Assembly: GCA_943737045.1 (NCBI GenBank)
Contig: CALSFV010000259.1
Span: forward strand, 1 to 64,000
Source: Parapristionchus giblindavisi
Taxonomy: Eukaryota; Nematoda; Chromadorea; Rhabditida; Diplogasteridae
Length of the DNA stretch: 64,000 bases
Reading direction: 5' to 3'
In this document: piece by piece, positions 1 to 13,321 of the stretch
How the letters are laid out: each line of letters opens with the position of its first letter
Numbering within the stretch: the stretch's first letter is position 1
Made by a program: the position numbers and the translations under genes
The notes under the pieces: generated by a model
Databases searched by the model: none
The model's input: the letters and a program-made list of their open reading frames with translations, nothing else
Told to the model about the DNA's origin: nothing

Positions 1-2533
1 AGAGGGGAGAGAGAGGGAGAGGGAGAGGTGGAGGAGGGGAAGGAGGAAGAATTCAGAAGTAAAGAGGGGGAGAAGCGATCGCAGGAATAAAGTAAGAGGA
101 GGAGAAAGGGAGACATGGCTTATTTTGGCTCCCCTTCTCCTTTTTCTTCTACTTCTCCACTCCAGCAACAAAGAGCATTAAGCGAGAGAGAGAGACTCCG
201 CAGTCTTTTGTACAATTCGATGATGTGTTCCGATTCCGTTCTTTACTCCACACGAAAACACACATGTTTTTTCGCTCCTTTTCGCGTTTTCTCTGTTCCT
301 TACATTGGACTTTCGATTGATCAATAGGCCCTGAACCTGAAAAGGGTTTGAAGAAGCGAGAGATAAGAGAATGTCATTTGACGCCCCGAATATTTATCTC
401 CTTAGCTATCGTCGTTGCTGCAATTGAGAATATATGCATGGTCATGCAAGCGAGAGCGACCTCCTGAGAGGGGCATAAGGAGAGGGAGAGGGAGAGAGGA
501 GGAGAGAGTGAGAGTGAGAAAGATGCCGAGACGGTTAGAGAGAGACGAGAAAGAGGAGTGAAAGGGTTGAAAAGGACCTTTACTCTATCTCCATCTCCTC
601 TATCCTGCTTAAAGATGCCCTGGAGGGTCTGAGAAATGAGTTGAGGTTGAAATAGAGAGATGGGAGGGGGGAAGGGAGAAAGAAGAGGGATGAAAGGTAC
701 ATCCTTTGGAGTCTCTTCTCTTCTCACTCTCAGAAAGTCTCACGCTAACTTCTTCTTCTCCTTCTTTCTCGATACATTTTCAATCGTACTTTTCTCGTCC
801 TCATCTTCGTCATTCCTAGCACTTGATCCACAACACTTTTCGTCGCATCCTGTGAATTTTCTCCGTCATTAGAAAATAAAACTTATTCCTCAATGCTGTA
901 TCATATATCATTATATCATTATATCGATCCGTACTATCTTACTAATTACTATATTGTTAGGTCATCGATCAACTTAGTTTCCTTCATTTTCTTAGCCTTT
1001 GTATCCCTCAATAATATCTTGTCATATCCTTTCAATATTTCAGCCCAGACGGTATGTATGTATACCATTTTAGAGCATCTTCACCACTGCTCTAACAATT
1101 TGATATGATTACGATGACCATCCAAATGTATGATTTATTATCTCTCCTGCTTCATCTAAACTCCTTCTGCACTCTTTCCTTCAAGTAGGGACTCCCAACC
1201 TGTCCTTGCAGTCCAACATATTTCCCTTGGCCACTCAAGCGAGTCTCACTCAGCGACGCGGTAAATGTACGACGACTCGTTCACTTGAGTTCCACAAGAC
1301 CCTTTCCCTATATATAATATGCCCCCCCTTCTGTTTCACTCTCTTCTCCTCCTTCTATATGCCTTCTTCTCCCTTGTCCGATCATTCTCTACGTTCAGTT
1401 CTGACACGATGACAGTAGTCAAGAAGATGGACATTGACTCTCCCTCTATCCCTCTCTCCCTTTCTCTCCCTCCCCATCTCTCCCCCTCTCCCCCTCTTCC
1501 CCTCCCTCTCTCTCATCCTTTTCCTTCTTCGTCTTCTTCTTCTTTAATGAGGCATCAACATTCGTAACTCTCACATTTCCGATCGGAGAGCATTCATTCC
1601 ATCAGAATCTCTCTCTATCTTCGTAGACCACTTCTTCTCTTCCACCTTTCTCCTTCATCTCCTCTCTCTATCTCTTTGCTCTCACTGCTCTCTTCTTCAA
1701 TCGCACCATCATCTTCTCTATCCTCCCGCACTCTCTCCAGTTCTCTTTCCTCTTCCTCCCTCCTCCACCGCTTCTCCCCTCATTCTTTTACTCTCCTTCA
1801 ACCTCGTTCTGGACTCCTTCTACTCGTATTGGTTGCCCATTCCATCTCCCTCCTCACACTAATATAAATCATCCAGTGTTCATTTTGCCTCATTCAGGCT
1901 ATCAAAGGGAGAGTTCTCGATAGGGTGATCAATTAAGACACCAACTGTTTCTTTCCTTTCTCCTCGATCCACTTAGAGGCAGGAAGAGTGGTAGAGCGAA
2001 GGGAGGAGAGGAAGAGGAGTGGGAGAGAGGGGGGGGGAGGAGAGGTAAAGAGATAGACACAGTATAGAGGGGTGGAGGAGGGCCATTGATCCTTCTATCA
2101 TTCCTAACAGTGGATATCTATCATTGATCATTACTTGGATATCTCTAAACATATTTATCTCCTCGTCATCCGACTTCATGTCACTCATTCACTACGATCA
2201 GTCCCAACTTCCTCTCCCCCATCTCCCTTCTTTCCTCTCTCCTCACTCCCCGTCTCTCCATCTCATTCTCCCTCTACCGTTTCTTTACTTCTCCACCCTC
2301 TTACCCTCAACTTCTCTTCCTCATTCTCCCCCTTTATCTTACCTTCTCCCTTACTCTATTCATGTCTCTCCATCTCTCTCCTCCGCTTCCCACTTTTTCT
2401 CTCTACCTCTTGATCTATCCTACTGTCTTTTTTCCCTCTATCTCCACGTAACCTCTCCACTATTTCTTTAACTCTTCCCATCAGCTTCTCTCACTTTTTC
2501 ATCTAACCCTCTGTCCCTCTGCTTTTTCTCTCC

Positions 2534-2536
<3 letters not shown>

Positions 2537-2580
<44 letters not shown>
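2537..2580. repeat. (CT)n microsatellite
   Basis: An uninterrupted run of about 22 CT dinucleotides lies inside a longer pyrimidine-rich tract. No coding evidence surrounds it. Confidence 0.95.
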
Positions 2581-2585
<5 letters not shown>

Positions 2586-2970
2586 TGCTTTCATCTTGAT
2601 CATTCTTCTTCTTCTTCTACTTTTCCTCCACTTCCTCTACTCATCATCAAAGAAACACCGACAGATCGTCTCCAAATATCCTTCAACACCTTTCGTGTCT
2701 GATTTTACCTGAAAGGATGTTTTAATTTAATTTATTATACATCAAAATGGATTATATCTGGGCAGATCTTAATTTCGCAAAGACATATACGCTATTTTAT
2801 CAGTTTTCCCCTAATTCAATTCACAGACCTCCTTCTCTCAACTCTACCCATATCCTCCTCTTATTCTTCTTCTTCTACTTCGTCTTCATCTTTCGCTTCT
2901 TACGAGTGAAGGAGATCTTTCCTCTCTTCTCAAAAAGGACCAGAATACTTTGCAGTGCGCAAGTTGAGAG

Positions 2971-3006
<36 letters not shown>

Positions 3007-5272
3007 TAGAGGTCCCCACGAGTGAAGCAATTTTACATCTGGAGAGTTTACTCTTTCCTCTTGCAAATTTTTGCCCAGATTCCAATCGGTTCTGATGCAC
3101 ATACAATGAAAAATATTTCGATTTAGATATTATGCGTTTTTAAAGTTATGTGTCCTTTTCTCCTCAGTGTTTCTTCCCCTTCATATTCTTCCATTAAGTA
3201 TCACGCAATGTCCACCGTCATGAATCCTTCTTCAGACATAATCTCTCTCTCCTCATCCTCTTCCTCCTCCCTTAGGTTATCGTCCCTCATCTTCCTCATC
3301 AACCCTCCCTCCATTTCTTCCTCTCTCCTTCTATTCCTATACTTCTCCCTGTTTCGTCTTCGCCTCTCCTTCGTCTTTTTTTTCCGAAGGAAGGCTCGCT
3401 AAGAGGGACTCAAACTCTTTCTTCGCTGTAAATTAGCTTAATCACACTTGGAGAGGTAACTTCGGCCTCTTTTTATTCCTAAGAGAAAAGACTTCGACAG
3501 CTTCTTCTTCTTATATGTAGTGTCTTCCTTAATTTATTTTAAAAACGTATTGATCAGAATAGTTATATTCTTTCTTTGCATCGCTTTTCGTCTTCGCATA
3601 ATGAACGATCAATTTAATACGCAGTAGTATTGATAGAGTTCTTACAGTTCTTGAATAATCTTTGATCGTCCATTATACCTCGATGTCCCTTTTAACTTTT
3701 TGTCCCAACATCACGTTCCGCCTCTTCTACGACCAATTCTGTTGATTCCACAATGCCCTAAGTGAAGTTCTCTCCGTAGACAGGATGGGATGTGGACGTA
3801 GATGTATCGGGTACAAAAACAAAACAATAATTATACATCACAGGAAGGACGAGGGGAGAAATAGAGATAGAGAACTCTCCGACTGTGGAAGAACGGATTT
3901 GTGGTAATTCCCATGCCGCACTGTAGTCTGAAATGAAGTAGATGGAATGTGGACTAGATTTCATAGATATATCCCGTATCGGTTTGCCCTTCTTCTTCTT
4001 CTTTCGTCTATCCATATGAGGGAGGGTCTCTCTCTCTCCCTCTCTCTCTCCCCCCCCTCTCTCTCTCTCTACATCCCCCTCTGATACAAGCATATTGTGT
4101 GTCTGAAGAGAAGAAGGAAAATCAGATCGAGTTGCCTTTCATGGAGAGGGATGGAGAGAGAGAGAGAGTAATAGTAGTGCCTGATAGAGTCCCATCTTGC
4201 CCTTCCCCCTCTAAGTGATGAGACCTCCACTCACTCTATCATCAATTGTATCAGATCCATCAACTTCCTCTCTCTCTCTCCGCCCTCTTTTGAGTCCCCC
4301 CTCCTCCTCTTTTAGTCCCTTCTACGAAGTACTTCGAGTCCAATTCATTATTCCTTACATATAGGAGAGTCTTTCTCACCCATTTAATGTCGAGGACTTC
4401 GGAGGGAAGAAGAAGAAGAAGAAGGAGAAGCTCTGTTCCTTCGATCTGAGTCTCTGTACTTCTCTCTCTCTCTTCACATATCTAATTTGAGTCAAGAAGG
4501 TTTTTGTAGACTCCGCCTCCTTTTACCTCCTCCTCTTACTCTTCTTCATTTCATACTATTCTCTTATCACTTCCATCCACTTTCCGTTCAATATCCGTTG
4601 GCACAGACCTCCCCAACTCCCTCCCTTCTTTGTCTTTCCCAGTCTCATTCTATCACAAAGACTGCAACGATTAGTATTGCTCTATTTTCGGGTCCGAAAG
4701 TACCCTTCAAACCCTATTTTACGCTTTAGTTCCTCGTTGTTCGCTCGATTTTCATTCAATATCATCATCGTTTTTTTCGCGATCCTCGGATCCATGATGT
4801 ACGGTATTATAAAGGTTCATTATAGCACACTAATCTCAAGAAATGCGAACGACTGAATCACGTTTCGCGATTTCCGTGTCATCCATCAAGTGCCGCTCCG
4901 CGCGACACTAAGTTCAATAAAACATACCTCAACAAAGACAAAAAGGTCAGTCCAACTTATAATTTCTACCGTATTCTACCCTGTATTGATCAACTTTTCT
5001 TCCCAAATTCTCTCATCTTCCAATAGCTGCGAAAGCTTTTTTTGAATATTGAGAATGATCGCCAAGTTTCTGTCGTGATGATACTAATACATTAGCGCAA
5101 TTGCGTGTAATATTGCGTCTATATAGTACAAAAGAAATCTAACAGTTTTTTGCTTATTCGTACTTAGTGTTACTCGATGAAAATGATAATGAGCATAGGA
5201 GTCACAGGTAATATATGCAATCGAATTAAGAGTAGTATCCACTAGAAGTACTCGTCTTTAACGTGTCTTCAA

Positions 5273-5306
5273 TCTTCTTCTTCTTCTTCTTCTTCTTCTT
5301 CTTCTT

Positions 5307-5336
<30 letters not shown>
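5273..5336. repeat. (CTT)n microsatellite
   Basis: About 21 perfect CTT/TTC units form a 64-bp homopyrimidine block. Such tracts can form intramolecular triplex DNA. It is intergenic, about 1.6 kb upstream of the innexin start. Confidence 0.95.
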
Positions 5337-5337
<1 letters not shown>

Positions 5338-6890
5338 TTTCTTCTCATTCGATTCACATCCACAAATAGCGCTGTCAAACATTTTCTAGGACAATAAAAA
5401 GTTTCCCTAATAAGTGATATTTCACGTTTCCAAAGTTGATTTTAAGAGAGAGTCAAGCATTGGAACTAATGATATGATCGCTAATGATATGACATGAGCT
5501 AATTATCGCTTCTTCTGAAATAAAAAATATCTATAAGAGGTTGATATTTTTAATGGCGCATCTTTTGTGCGCGAGCGCGCTCTTTCTTATGTAATTCCGC
5601 TACTACTGTCTAATGTTGGTAGAAGGCAGAGAGAGGGATGAGAAGAGATATAGAGAGAGGGGAAGATAGAGTGAGAGAGAATGGACCACCATCTATGCCA
5701 GACAGTCATCAGTCAAAACAGCAGCCTTTTTTCTTTCGCTATTTCTTCTTCTCTTTATTAACGATACCGTGAGGCGTTCGATTTCTCGACTGTTCATGAC
5801 ACATGTCATTTCCCTTGATCCATATCCAATCACGGCCTTATTGTAGTCATACTGTCTCTATTTTCTCTCTTTATCTCCTCCTCTCATCTACCGTTTCCTC
5901 CCTTCTTCATCTCTTTCTTCGTCTTACGATTGCTTCTTGTACTCTTCTTCTTCTTCTTCGTTTCCTTATTTTTCCTCCTTCTTCGTCTTCAGAATACGGT
6001 AACTACATATCTCTTATTCGTCGTCTATAGGAGAAGAAGGAGCGCTTCTCGCTTTTCACTCCTCTTTTAATTGGCGCAATCCTTCCTCCTCCTTGTCAGC
6101 TTATAAACACTGCAATTTGCTGTCGGAGGACCTGTCTCATTGTGCGAGAGAGAGAGACTCCCGAATAGGGAAGGAGGAGAGAGAGGGAGAGAGGAAGAGG
6201 GAGAGGGAGAGAGTAGGGGCAGAGGAGGAGGAGAGCAGCATAGGCAGAATGTGGAGACAATAGAGGGCCTTTTTCGAGTCCTTCTTCCGATTTCGTCGTG
6301 TATTTCACCAGTAGTCCTACTCTATTCACATGAAGTTTTGAGGGTAGAGGGTATGTGGATGAGATATGGGAGAATGAGAGAGGAGAGAGAGGTAAGAGGA
6401 ATTTAGAGATATATCTGAGAGCTCTCTCTCTCGCTTCTCGAAGGGCGATCGCATAAATAATTCACGCCTGAATAATAATTGGAGAGAACTGGCCTCACTC
6501 TTTTCATTTATCTTCCTCTTCATTTTCCTCTTCTTCTTACTTTATCTTTCCCTCTTTCTATTGTCCTCATCATCCTTTTGTATATTTATTGTACTTCTGA
6601 TGAACGCGCTGGGTGGGCATAATAAAAGACCTAGAGGCGATTCGAGTTGGAGAAAGAGAGAGAGAAAGAGGAAAGTTCCCTCTCTTTCATTTTCGTTCTC
6701 TCAAGAAGGCAGACAATAGATGCTTCGATGAGCAAAACGATGTATCGAAGCTTCTCCCTTACTATTCCTACTCCCTCTCCTCTCTCCCTCTTCCTCCCTC
6801 TCTCTCCCTCTCCCTCTCTCCCTCTTTCTTCCTCAATCTTCTCTTCATATTCCTCCCTTTTGTCTGTCATCTACCCTACTCTCTCTAATC

Positions 6891-6904
6891 CGTTCCCTTT
6901 ACAG
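6891..6904 (+). promoter_or_regulatory. 3' splice acceptor (cis or SL trans-splice) before the innexin start
   Basis: A pyrimidine run ending TTTACAG lies immediately upstream of a 15-nt leader and the ATG at 6920. No upstream coding exon is evident, so this may be an SL1 trans-splice site or the end of an intron in the 5' UTR. The 15 nt are in frame with the ATG, so an N-terminally extended isoform from a distant exon cannot be excluded. Confidence 0.45.
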
Positions 6905-6919
6905 TTCCTCTCCGCGAGT

Positions 6920-9900
6920 ATGCTGCTGTACTACCTGGCAGCCATATTCAAGGTACGCAGATTGCGCCCCTTTGATCTTTGATCTCTAATCGACAACTTA
7001 CCCTACAGGGACTCCATCCACGGGTGGACGACGATTTTGTCGACAAATTAAACTACCATTACACATCAGCCATTATATTTGCCTTCGCGATTATAGTCTC
7101 AGCGAAGCAGTATGTAGGTATGGTAACCCTTTCTCGCGATTACATTACCTTTGTCTCTGTACGGAAGCAGGTAGGAATACGGTACATTTATGGTCCATTG
7201 ATAGAACTACAGTAACCCGGAATGATCCGTTCAGGATACCCTATCCAATGTTGGGTGCCGGCCCAGTTCACGGACGCGTGGGAGCAGTACACGGAGAATT
7301 ACTGTTGGGTGGAGAACACGTACTACCTGCCCCTGACATCCGCCTTTCCTCTCGATTATGGAGATCGACGGTGAGTCCATTCTCTTATCAATTGGATTAC
7401 TAATATATATTAGATTATCGGTATTCCTGTAAACATTAAACACATGGTTCTGAGCGCCAATTTTTCGTATTATACATACAATTTTTCGTCCAATTTTCGG
7501 TATTTTTCGTTTTTTTTTAAAATAATTTGTCTTGAGTAAATGGTTAGCTGAATGAGACCACGAAGTGTGTCGTCCCCCCATCAATTGTTGATATGTAAGA
7601 GATTGTGTAGATTGGAGACAGTTGTCTTCCTCGTCTCTTTTTCTCTAATCCATCCATGTCATTGCCGACAATCTTTGTCTTGATCAAGTGCAGAGAGAGG
7701 GAGAGACAGAGGGAAGCGAGGGGGAGAGAGAGGGAGAGGTAGATGGAGAAGGAGAGGGAGAGGGAAGTGAAAGTCTCACGAATGAAAACAAGTGGTTCTC
7801 ACTAGCGATGGCTGAAAACCCCGGGTGAAGAAACAGTGTTGATCTTTTTTTTCGCTGTCGCATCGAGGGAAAATTGGCATCGCCTTACATTGTAGCTTCT
7901 CTTCGTCTATCCTTATCCCCCCTTCCTCTTATTTCCTTTACGAGAATGTGAAAATATATCGAGGATACATTACAACAGAAAAATAATAAAAAGAAGAAGA
8001 CGAAGAAGAAGACGAAGGCTTAAGGGAAGGATGTCTAACTATAGAAAGTCTCGACGAAAAGTCCTCGGACAACAGACTAGAGAAACTCTGTCTTTGTATC
8101 TGCTAGATCGTAGTCATCCATAAGGAATCAGATGCATAATGCGAAGCGAACTCTTAATAACACATTCTAGAGTCATATTTTAAAATTTTCTACACTGAAA
8201 AGATACTAAAAAAATAAGATTTTTCTCTGTTTTTTTTTTTAATTTTGAAAACCTTATCATACGAATTCTCTTTCAGAACACGACAGATAAGTTATTATCA
8301 ATGGGTTCCATTCGTTCTCGCCCTGGAAGCACTGTGCTTCTACATTCCTTGCATCATGTGGAGAGGACTCTTGCATTGGCACTCAGGTATTGTCTCTGAT
8401 ATAGCAGAGATATACAAACACTATGGAGTAAATCAAAAAAAACCTAACAATAAGTTATAGTTACAATGAAATTTAGAAATCTGGGGAAGATCTAATAATT
8501 CTGCAAAAAAAGTTATTCTGATTCTCTCCGTATCTCTTCTCTTTTCCTCCTTTTGTCTGTCCATTCTTGTATTCTCTTCTATCGTCTACAATGAAGAAGA
8601 GGAAGGAACTGCTATCGTCAACCAAAACTCCCTTCTTCGTCTTCTTCTCTACTGAGTAGATATTGTCGGAGACTCTCACACAATTACGTAATAAATAGAG
8701 TATGAATAGGCTGGATTAGAGGGGGGTCAAGACGACTTCTTCGCCTTCCTCCATCCTCATCTCCCTTACGACATTTTGTGTCCCCCTATCCTACTCTTCT
8801 TCTCCTCGAAGACATCGATTCATTGTTGAAGAGGAGCCTAACGAGTCACGACCCATGACCCTCTCTTAGAAGAAGAAGAAGAGGAGGAGGGAGTATATAT
8901 GTTTGCAAGTGATGATGATGAAACATTCGCGGATTGTCAAGAATGAGACCATGATGTATTGGGAGAGGAGAAGGGAAAAATCTTCTGAATTTATGAGAGA
9001 GGACATCGGCTACATTTCCGGAAGAAGAAGAAGAAGATGCAAACGAAATATGATTATTGATCTTGTCTCGTACTCTTAATATTCTATTTAAGGATATATC
9101 AAGCAGCGCACACTCTAAGAGCCATTGACAGAAACATACAGTATACTTGTGAATATGATGTACTGAAAATTACAGTATACATTGATCTTCATCAATATAT
9201 TCAATTCAATTTGTCTTATCAGCACTGAATTTGCAATCTATACATAGTGTAAATTAAAAATATCGAAAGCGAATTGAAACTATTTCAAAAATGGCCGATA
9301 ACTACATTGTTTAATCGCATTCAATTAATAATTCTCAATATATTTCCATTTTCAGGTATCAATGTGCAGAGTTTGACACAGATGGCATGCGATGCACGAA
9401 TGATGGACCAAGATGCGAGGGCGGCCACTGTACAGACCATTGCTGGTCATATGGAAGATGCATTAGAAATACAACGAGAGGTACATATTATGTTTATGTA
9501 CATATCCCATTTAATAAAATTTAAATTCAATATGACGTATGTAAGGTGGTTTGCTGTTTTTGCCGCAATAGTTTACAAAAAATCTATCACAAAAATGGTT
9601 TGTACCCTTTTGTTTATGATCTACATAAATTCGACGAGTGGCTTAGGATGTTCTAAAAGCGAGATTACAATTGTAATGTGATTCAAAAAACGCTCCAGCT
9701 TTTATAATGAGATGGATGTATGTCGCCGCGGCGATTATTCTTTGTACTATTCAATTAAAAGGCCACGATGCTCTATATAGTAGTCTTAGAAGTATATAAG
9801 TAAACTAATCGTGTTTTGCCCACACGAGGCGGACTTTCCAATACACTAAGCAAACTAATCATCTGCTTGTCTCCAATATATTCCAATATAATGAATTGTG

Positions 9901-12900
9901 GCAGAGGAATAAGGAATATTGTACAGTCTGTCAAAATATCGTGTCTATCGTCGCTTTCATCTTCGTTCTCTTGTCTCTCGTCTCTCTTGCACATATATAT
10001 TCTTTATTCCTTGTAGTATTTCAGTCGCATAGTAGTAATTGAGTGAAGCCGTGAGTGATCGTCATTTCAATGAGCATTGACACATTCTTTCTCTATCTCC
10101 CTCTTTCATTCTCCTCATCCTCCTCCTTTCTCTGTCCCTCTCTCTCTGGTTTCTCAAGCTTCTATATGGTCCTTCTTTTCGATAGCTTCTTCACGAAAGC
10201 AGAAGACATCTTCACTCTCTCAAAACAATTACTTTCCTCTTCTTCGTCTTCTTCTCTTTTTTGACTTCTGTAGAAATGAGAGTTTTTGTCATCTCTCCAC
10301 AGCAACTTTCCATAGTGAGAAATAATATAAATGGAGAGCAGCCCTAGACATAAAAGGGAATGAATATCATTTTCTCTCGTTTCAGGTTACCGATGTATCA
10401 GGTCTGTGTGTCTCGAAACGATGGGGCAACTACGTAACCGGTCTATATATATTCATAAAGGCCCTCTACCTGGGAAATGTCGTAGGCCAGGTAAGGATCT
10501 GAAGAGGAGTTAAGATATATAAACCACCTTCTCTCACTACTACTACTTCTACTCAAGTTGTGAACAAGAAGTGAGAGAGATAGAGAGCTAGAGGTGGAGA
10601 GAGGGAGAGAGATAGAGATAGAGAGAGAGAGGGGAGAGGGAGATAGAGGAGCGAGGGAGAGAGAGAGATATAGAGAAGGTAGAGAGAGAGTGGATAGGTA
10701 GACGGATAGACGAATGATGGTGTCAACAACACAAAAAACTCTTGTCTATCGTATTTGTTTACTAGTGTGAGAAACCATTGGTAAGATGGGGGGACTGGTG
10801 GTCGTGTCCAGTTGATACAGATGTTTATCATAACGGAATGATAATATTATACAATATTATGTGTAGTGGGAGCTAGAACACGGGATTCTTCTTATTCGCA
10901 AGAACTATACTTCAGCCTCTGAGAGAATTATTCTCCATGATGAAACTTTATCAAGAAAGCCAAAAAGCCCTCTATAGTTAAAAGACAATTGGTTCATTAC
11001 TTCACATTGAAAATTCTTATTAACTATGTCGGCTATGCTTAGTTGGGATATTAACTAATGAAAGGTATTTAAAAAGAACTGTTCCTTAAAGATGCGGACA
11101 TGAGACATTACTATGCTCGATTATTACAGGTCTTCATTTTGAATAGTTTTCTCGGAACGGAAAATATCTTCTACGGCTTCCACATACTGAAAGATCTCTT
11201 GAACGGAAGAGAGTGGGAAGTTAGCGGCAATTTTCCCCGAGTAACTATGTGCGACTTTGATGTGAGTGTTTTCATTCTGCAATCATCCTGTTAATTTCCT
11301 CTTGATTCTTTGTCCATTTTGATTTGGTCTATCGCGTCCTTCACAACAAAGATAAGAGATCGTTCTTCCTTTTCTAGGTTCGAGTGTTAGGGAACATTCA
11401 TCATCATACGGTACAATGTGTACTCATGATCAATATGTTCAACGAGAAGATCTTCCTCTTCTTATGGTTCTGGTACTTCATGGTCTCATTGGTATCAGTC
11501 ATATCCATGTGCCATTGGGTTCTCATCTCGTTCTTACCCGGACAGGTAGGAATTCGAGATTACGTCAGGAAAGAAATAATATTGATTGATTTAAGCACAT
11601 GAAGTTCATCCGGAAGTACCTCCGAGCGACAGATCTCGCTACCGATCGACAATCCGTCAAGAAATTTGTCCACAAATTCTTAGGATTTGACGGGGTACGG
11701 TGGAATTGAGCAATCTCATGAGACTAATAACTAAGACATGCTTCATATGCATGAAACAGTTAGGGCATGCGGAAGGGAGTTAGGGAGTGTAAGTGCATAA
11801 GAGGAAAAGCGAGAGCAATTTGTCTAATAGGGGAATGGAATTAGATGTGTGAGCGGCCATTTCTTTTCCTTCTTCTTCGACTTCGTCTTTTTCGAAGAGT
11901 TTTTGTTGCGATTAAGGCGAGAGCGAGAAGATCTAATGAAATATTGAATAGAATGAAGACGTTGAGGACATTATCTATTCCCCTCACTCCCCATTGATTA
12001 TTCATTGAAAGTAGGAAGGAAAACGGAGGAGGAGGGTGGGGGTATTTTATCAGAGAGAAGTCTAATTGCGATTAGCATGTCCACGTGTTACCGTATACAA
12101 TCTGGGGACAAGTAGTGTGCACTTACTTGCACTTACAATTAGAGTGTTAATGGGCAGTAGGTTCGATAAAATGGTCAAAACTCAGATGTAATCATGGAAA
12201 AATGTGAACAAATTTATGCAAAAGGAAATAAAAATTTGAATAATATTGTGGAATCAATATTAATATTAATAATGATGTAGAGTAGTGACTGAAATGTGAT
12301 GATACAGGTGTTCTGCATGAGGATGATCTCAGCTCACGCTGGAGATATCATGGCCACGGAGCTCATCGTAGCTCTATGGCACAACTTCAACGACCGTGTG
12401 CGAAAAGTCGGTAACTGCCTGCGAATGTCATTTTGACCCACCCTCAATATTCAGTTCATAACATGCTCCGACTCTCACCATAATGTCTTCGTTTGCCAAA
12501 CCCTTCTAGCCTTGATCAAACCCGATTTTTGTTTGATATCTATCCGTAAACCCAATATTTTGTCCTGAAAAAAAGAGCATAGTTGAGAAAAGTGCTCCTT
12601 TTGGAAGCGTGCTGTAAATCCGTTTTGAGTTTCTCCCCGTACAACTATGCGTGTCCTGAGTTTGCAATTGTGTCGTTGTCATCAAATGTCTCGTCCCTGT
12701 ATATTCCCCTCCGGTGAATACTCTTATATTTCCACATTCAGAGTCCGATTGAGATGTTCGAGGGCGGCGTCACCCAATCACCATCCAAAATTGACGCCAA
12801 CTTTAAGAGTTGGTTGTTAGGCCAAGCGAGGTTGGTTCATTCTCTTTGTCCTAACCTCTATCTCTCTACCCTGATCTATCCCCATTCGATATTCTTCTCT

Positions 12901-13321
12901 GATCCCCCTACACATTCCCCTGAGAGCTTCCGGAACGTTTTGTACCCGTTTTTCCTTAATTCTTCTTTTTTCTGTGCTTTTCATATCGTACCGTTCCTGA
13001 GTTCCAGCAGCTTTCATAAGAATGTTTCTCTATTGTGAGAGTGAATGGTTTGAATGACTGAATGAATGAACCCAACGAGTCAATCCTTGGGTCGCTTGTG
13101 TTCCTATTACTACTACTGTAACCTATTTGTGAGGAACGACGACATTAGCATGAAACGACCATTCTCTCTCTATATATATAATCCCTAATCCGTGCTACCC
13201 ACTGTTTTCTTTCTGAGTCTCGTCTTTCTCTTTCTGCAGGGGCAAACCGCAATTCGATGGCTCGAATCCGACTCGAGGAAAGAAGAGACGGAAGAGTGAT
13301 GGTTACTTTACCTTCGTCTAG
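6920..13321 (+). CDS. Innexin gap-junction protein (12 exons, about 428 aa)
   Basis: Gap-junction channel subunit of the plasma membrane, closest in my reading to the UNC-7/UNC-9/INX-18/INX-19 neuronal group; the exact orthologue is not assigned. Exons: 6920-6952, 7009-7117, 7235-7370, 8277-8386, 9356-9480, 10386-10490, 11130-11261, 11378-11545, 11596-11694, 12308-12406, 12742-12830, 13240-13321; all phases join. The family signature YYQWVP lies at residues 99-104 at the start of the second of four membrane segments (about 28-48, 103-125, 188-210, 274-300). Each extracellular loop shows two cysteines, C53/C71 and C247/C264, as expected for innexins. The cytoplasmic tail ends in a basic stretch (GKKRRK) and DGYFTFV. 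The last intron sits in the tail. The start follows a 3' splice site by 15 nt and gives the usual short innexin N-terminus. Intron 8 is 50 nt, intron 3 is 906 nt. Confidence 0.93.
10556..10700. repeat. GA-rich low-complexity tract in innexin intron 6
   Basis: Mostly GAGAGAGA and GAGGGAGA runs between innexin exons 6 and 7. It is intronic and shows no coding features. Confidence 0.8.

Larger units (their letters stand above)
1..6904. other. Non-coding CT/GA-rich region upstream of the innexin gene
   Basis: I see no supportable gene here. The open frames are Ser/Leu/Pro/Arg-rich translations of CT or GA tracts, without conserved motifs or consistent splice phase. The stretch holds long homopurine/homopyrimidine runs, AT-rich patches around 3500-3660 and 4740-5560, and two clear microsatellites listed separately. 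It could contain 5' non-coding exons or promoter sequence of the innexin, because a good 3' splice site ends at 6904, 15 nt before the innexin ATG. Confidence 0.6.

Noticed and set aside
374..3402. Many open frames rich in Ser, Leu, Pro, Phe or Arg/Glu
   Set aside because: They are translations of CT or GA microsatellite-like DNA, appear on both strands over the same bases, and have no splice or family support.
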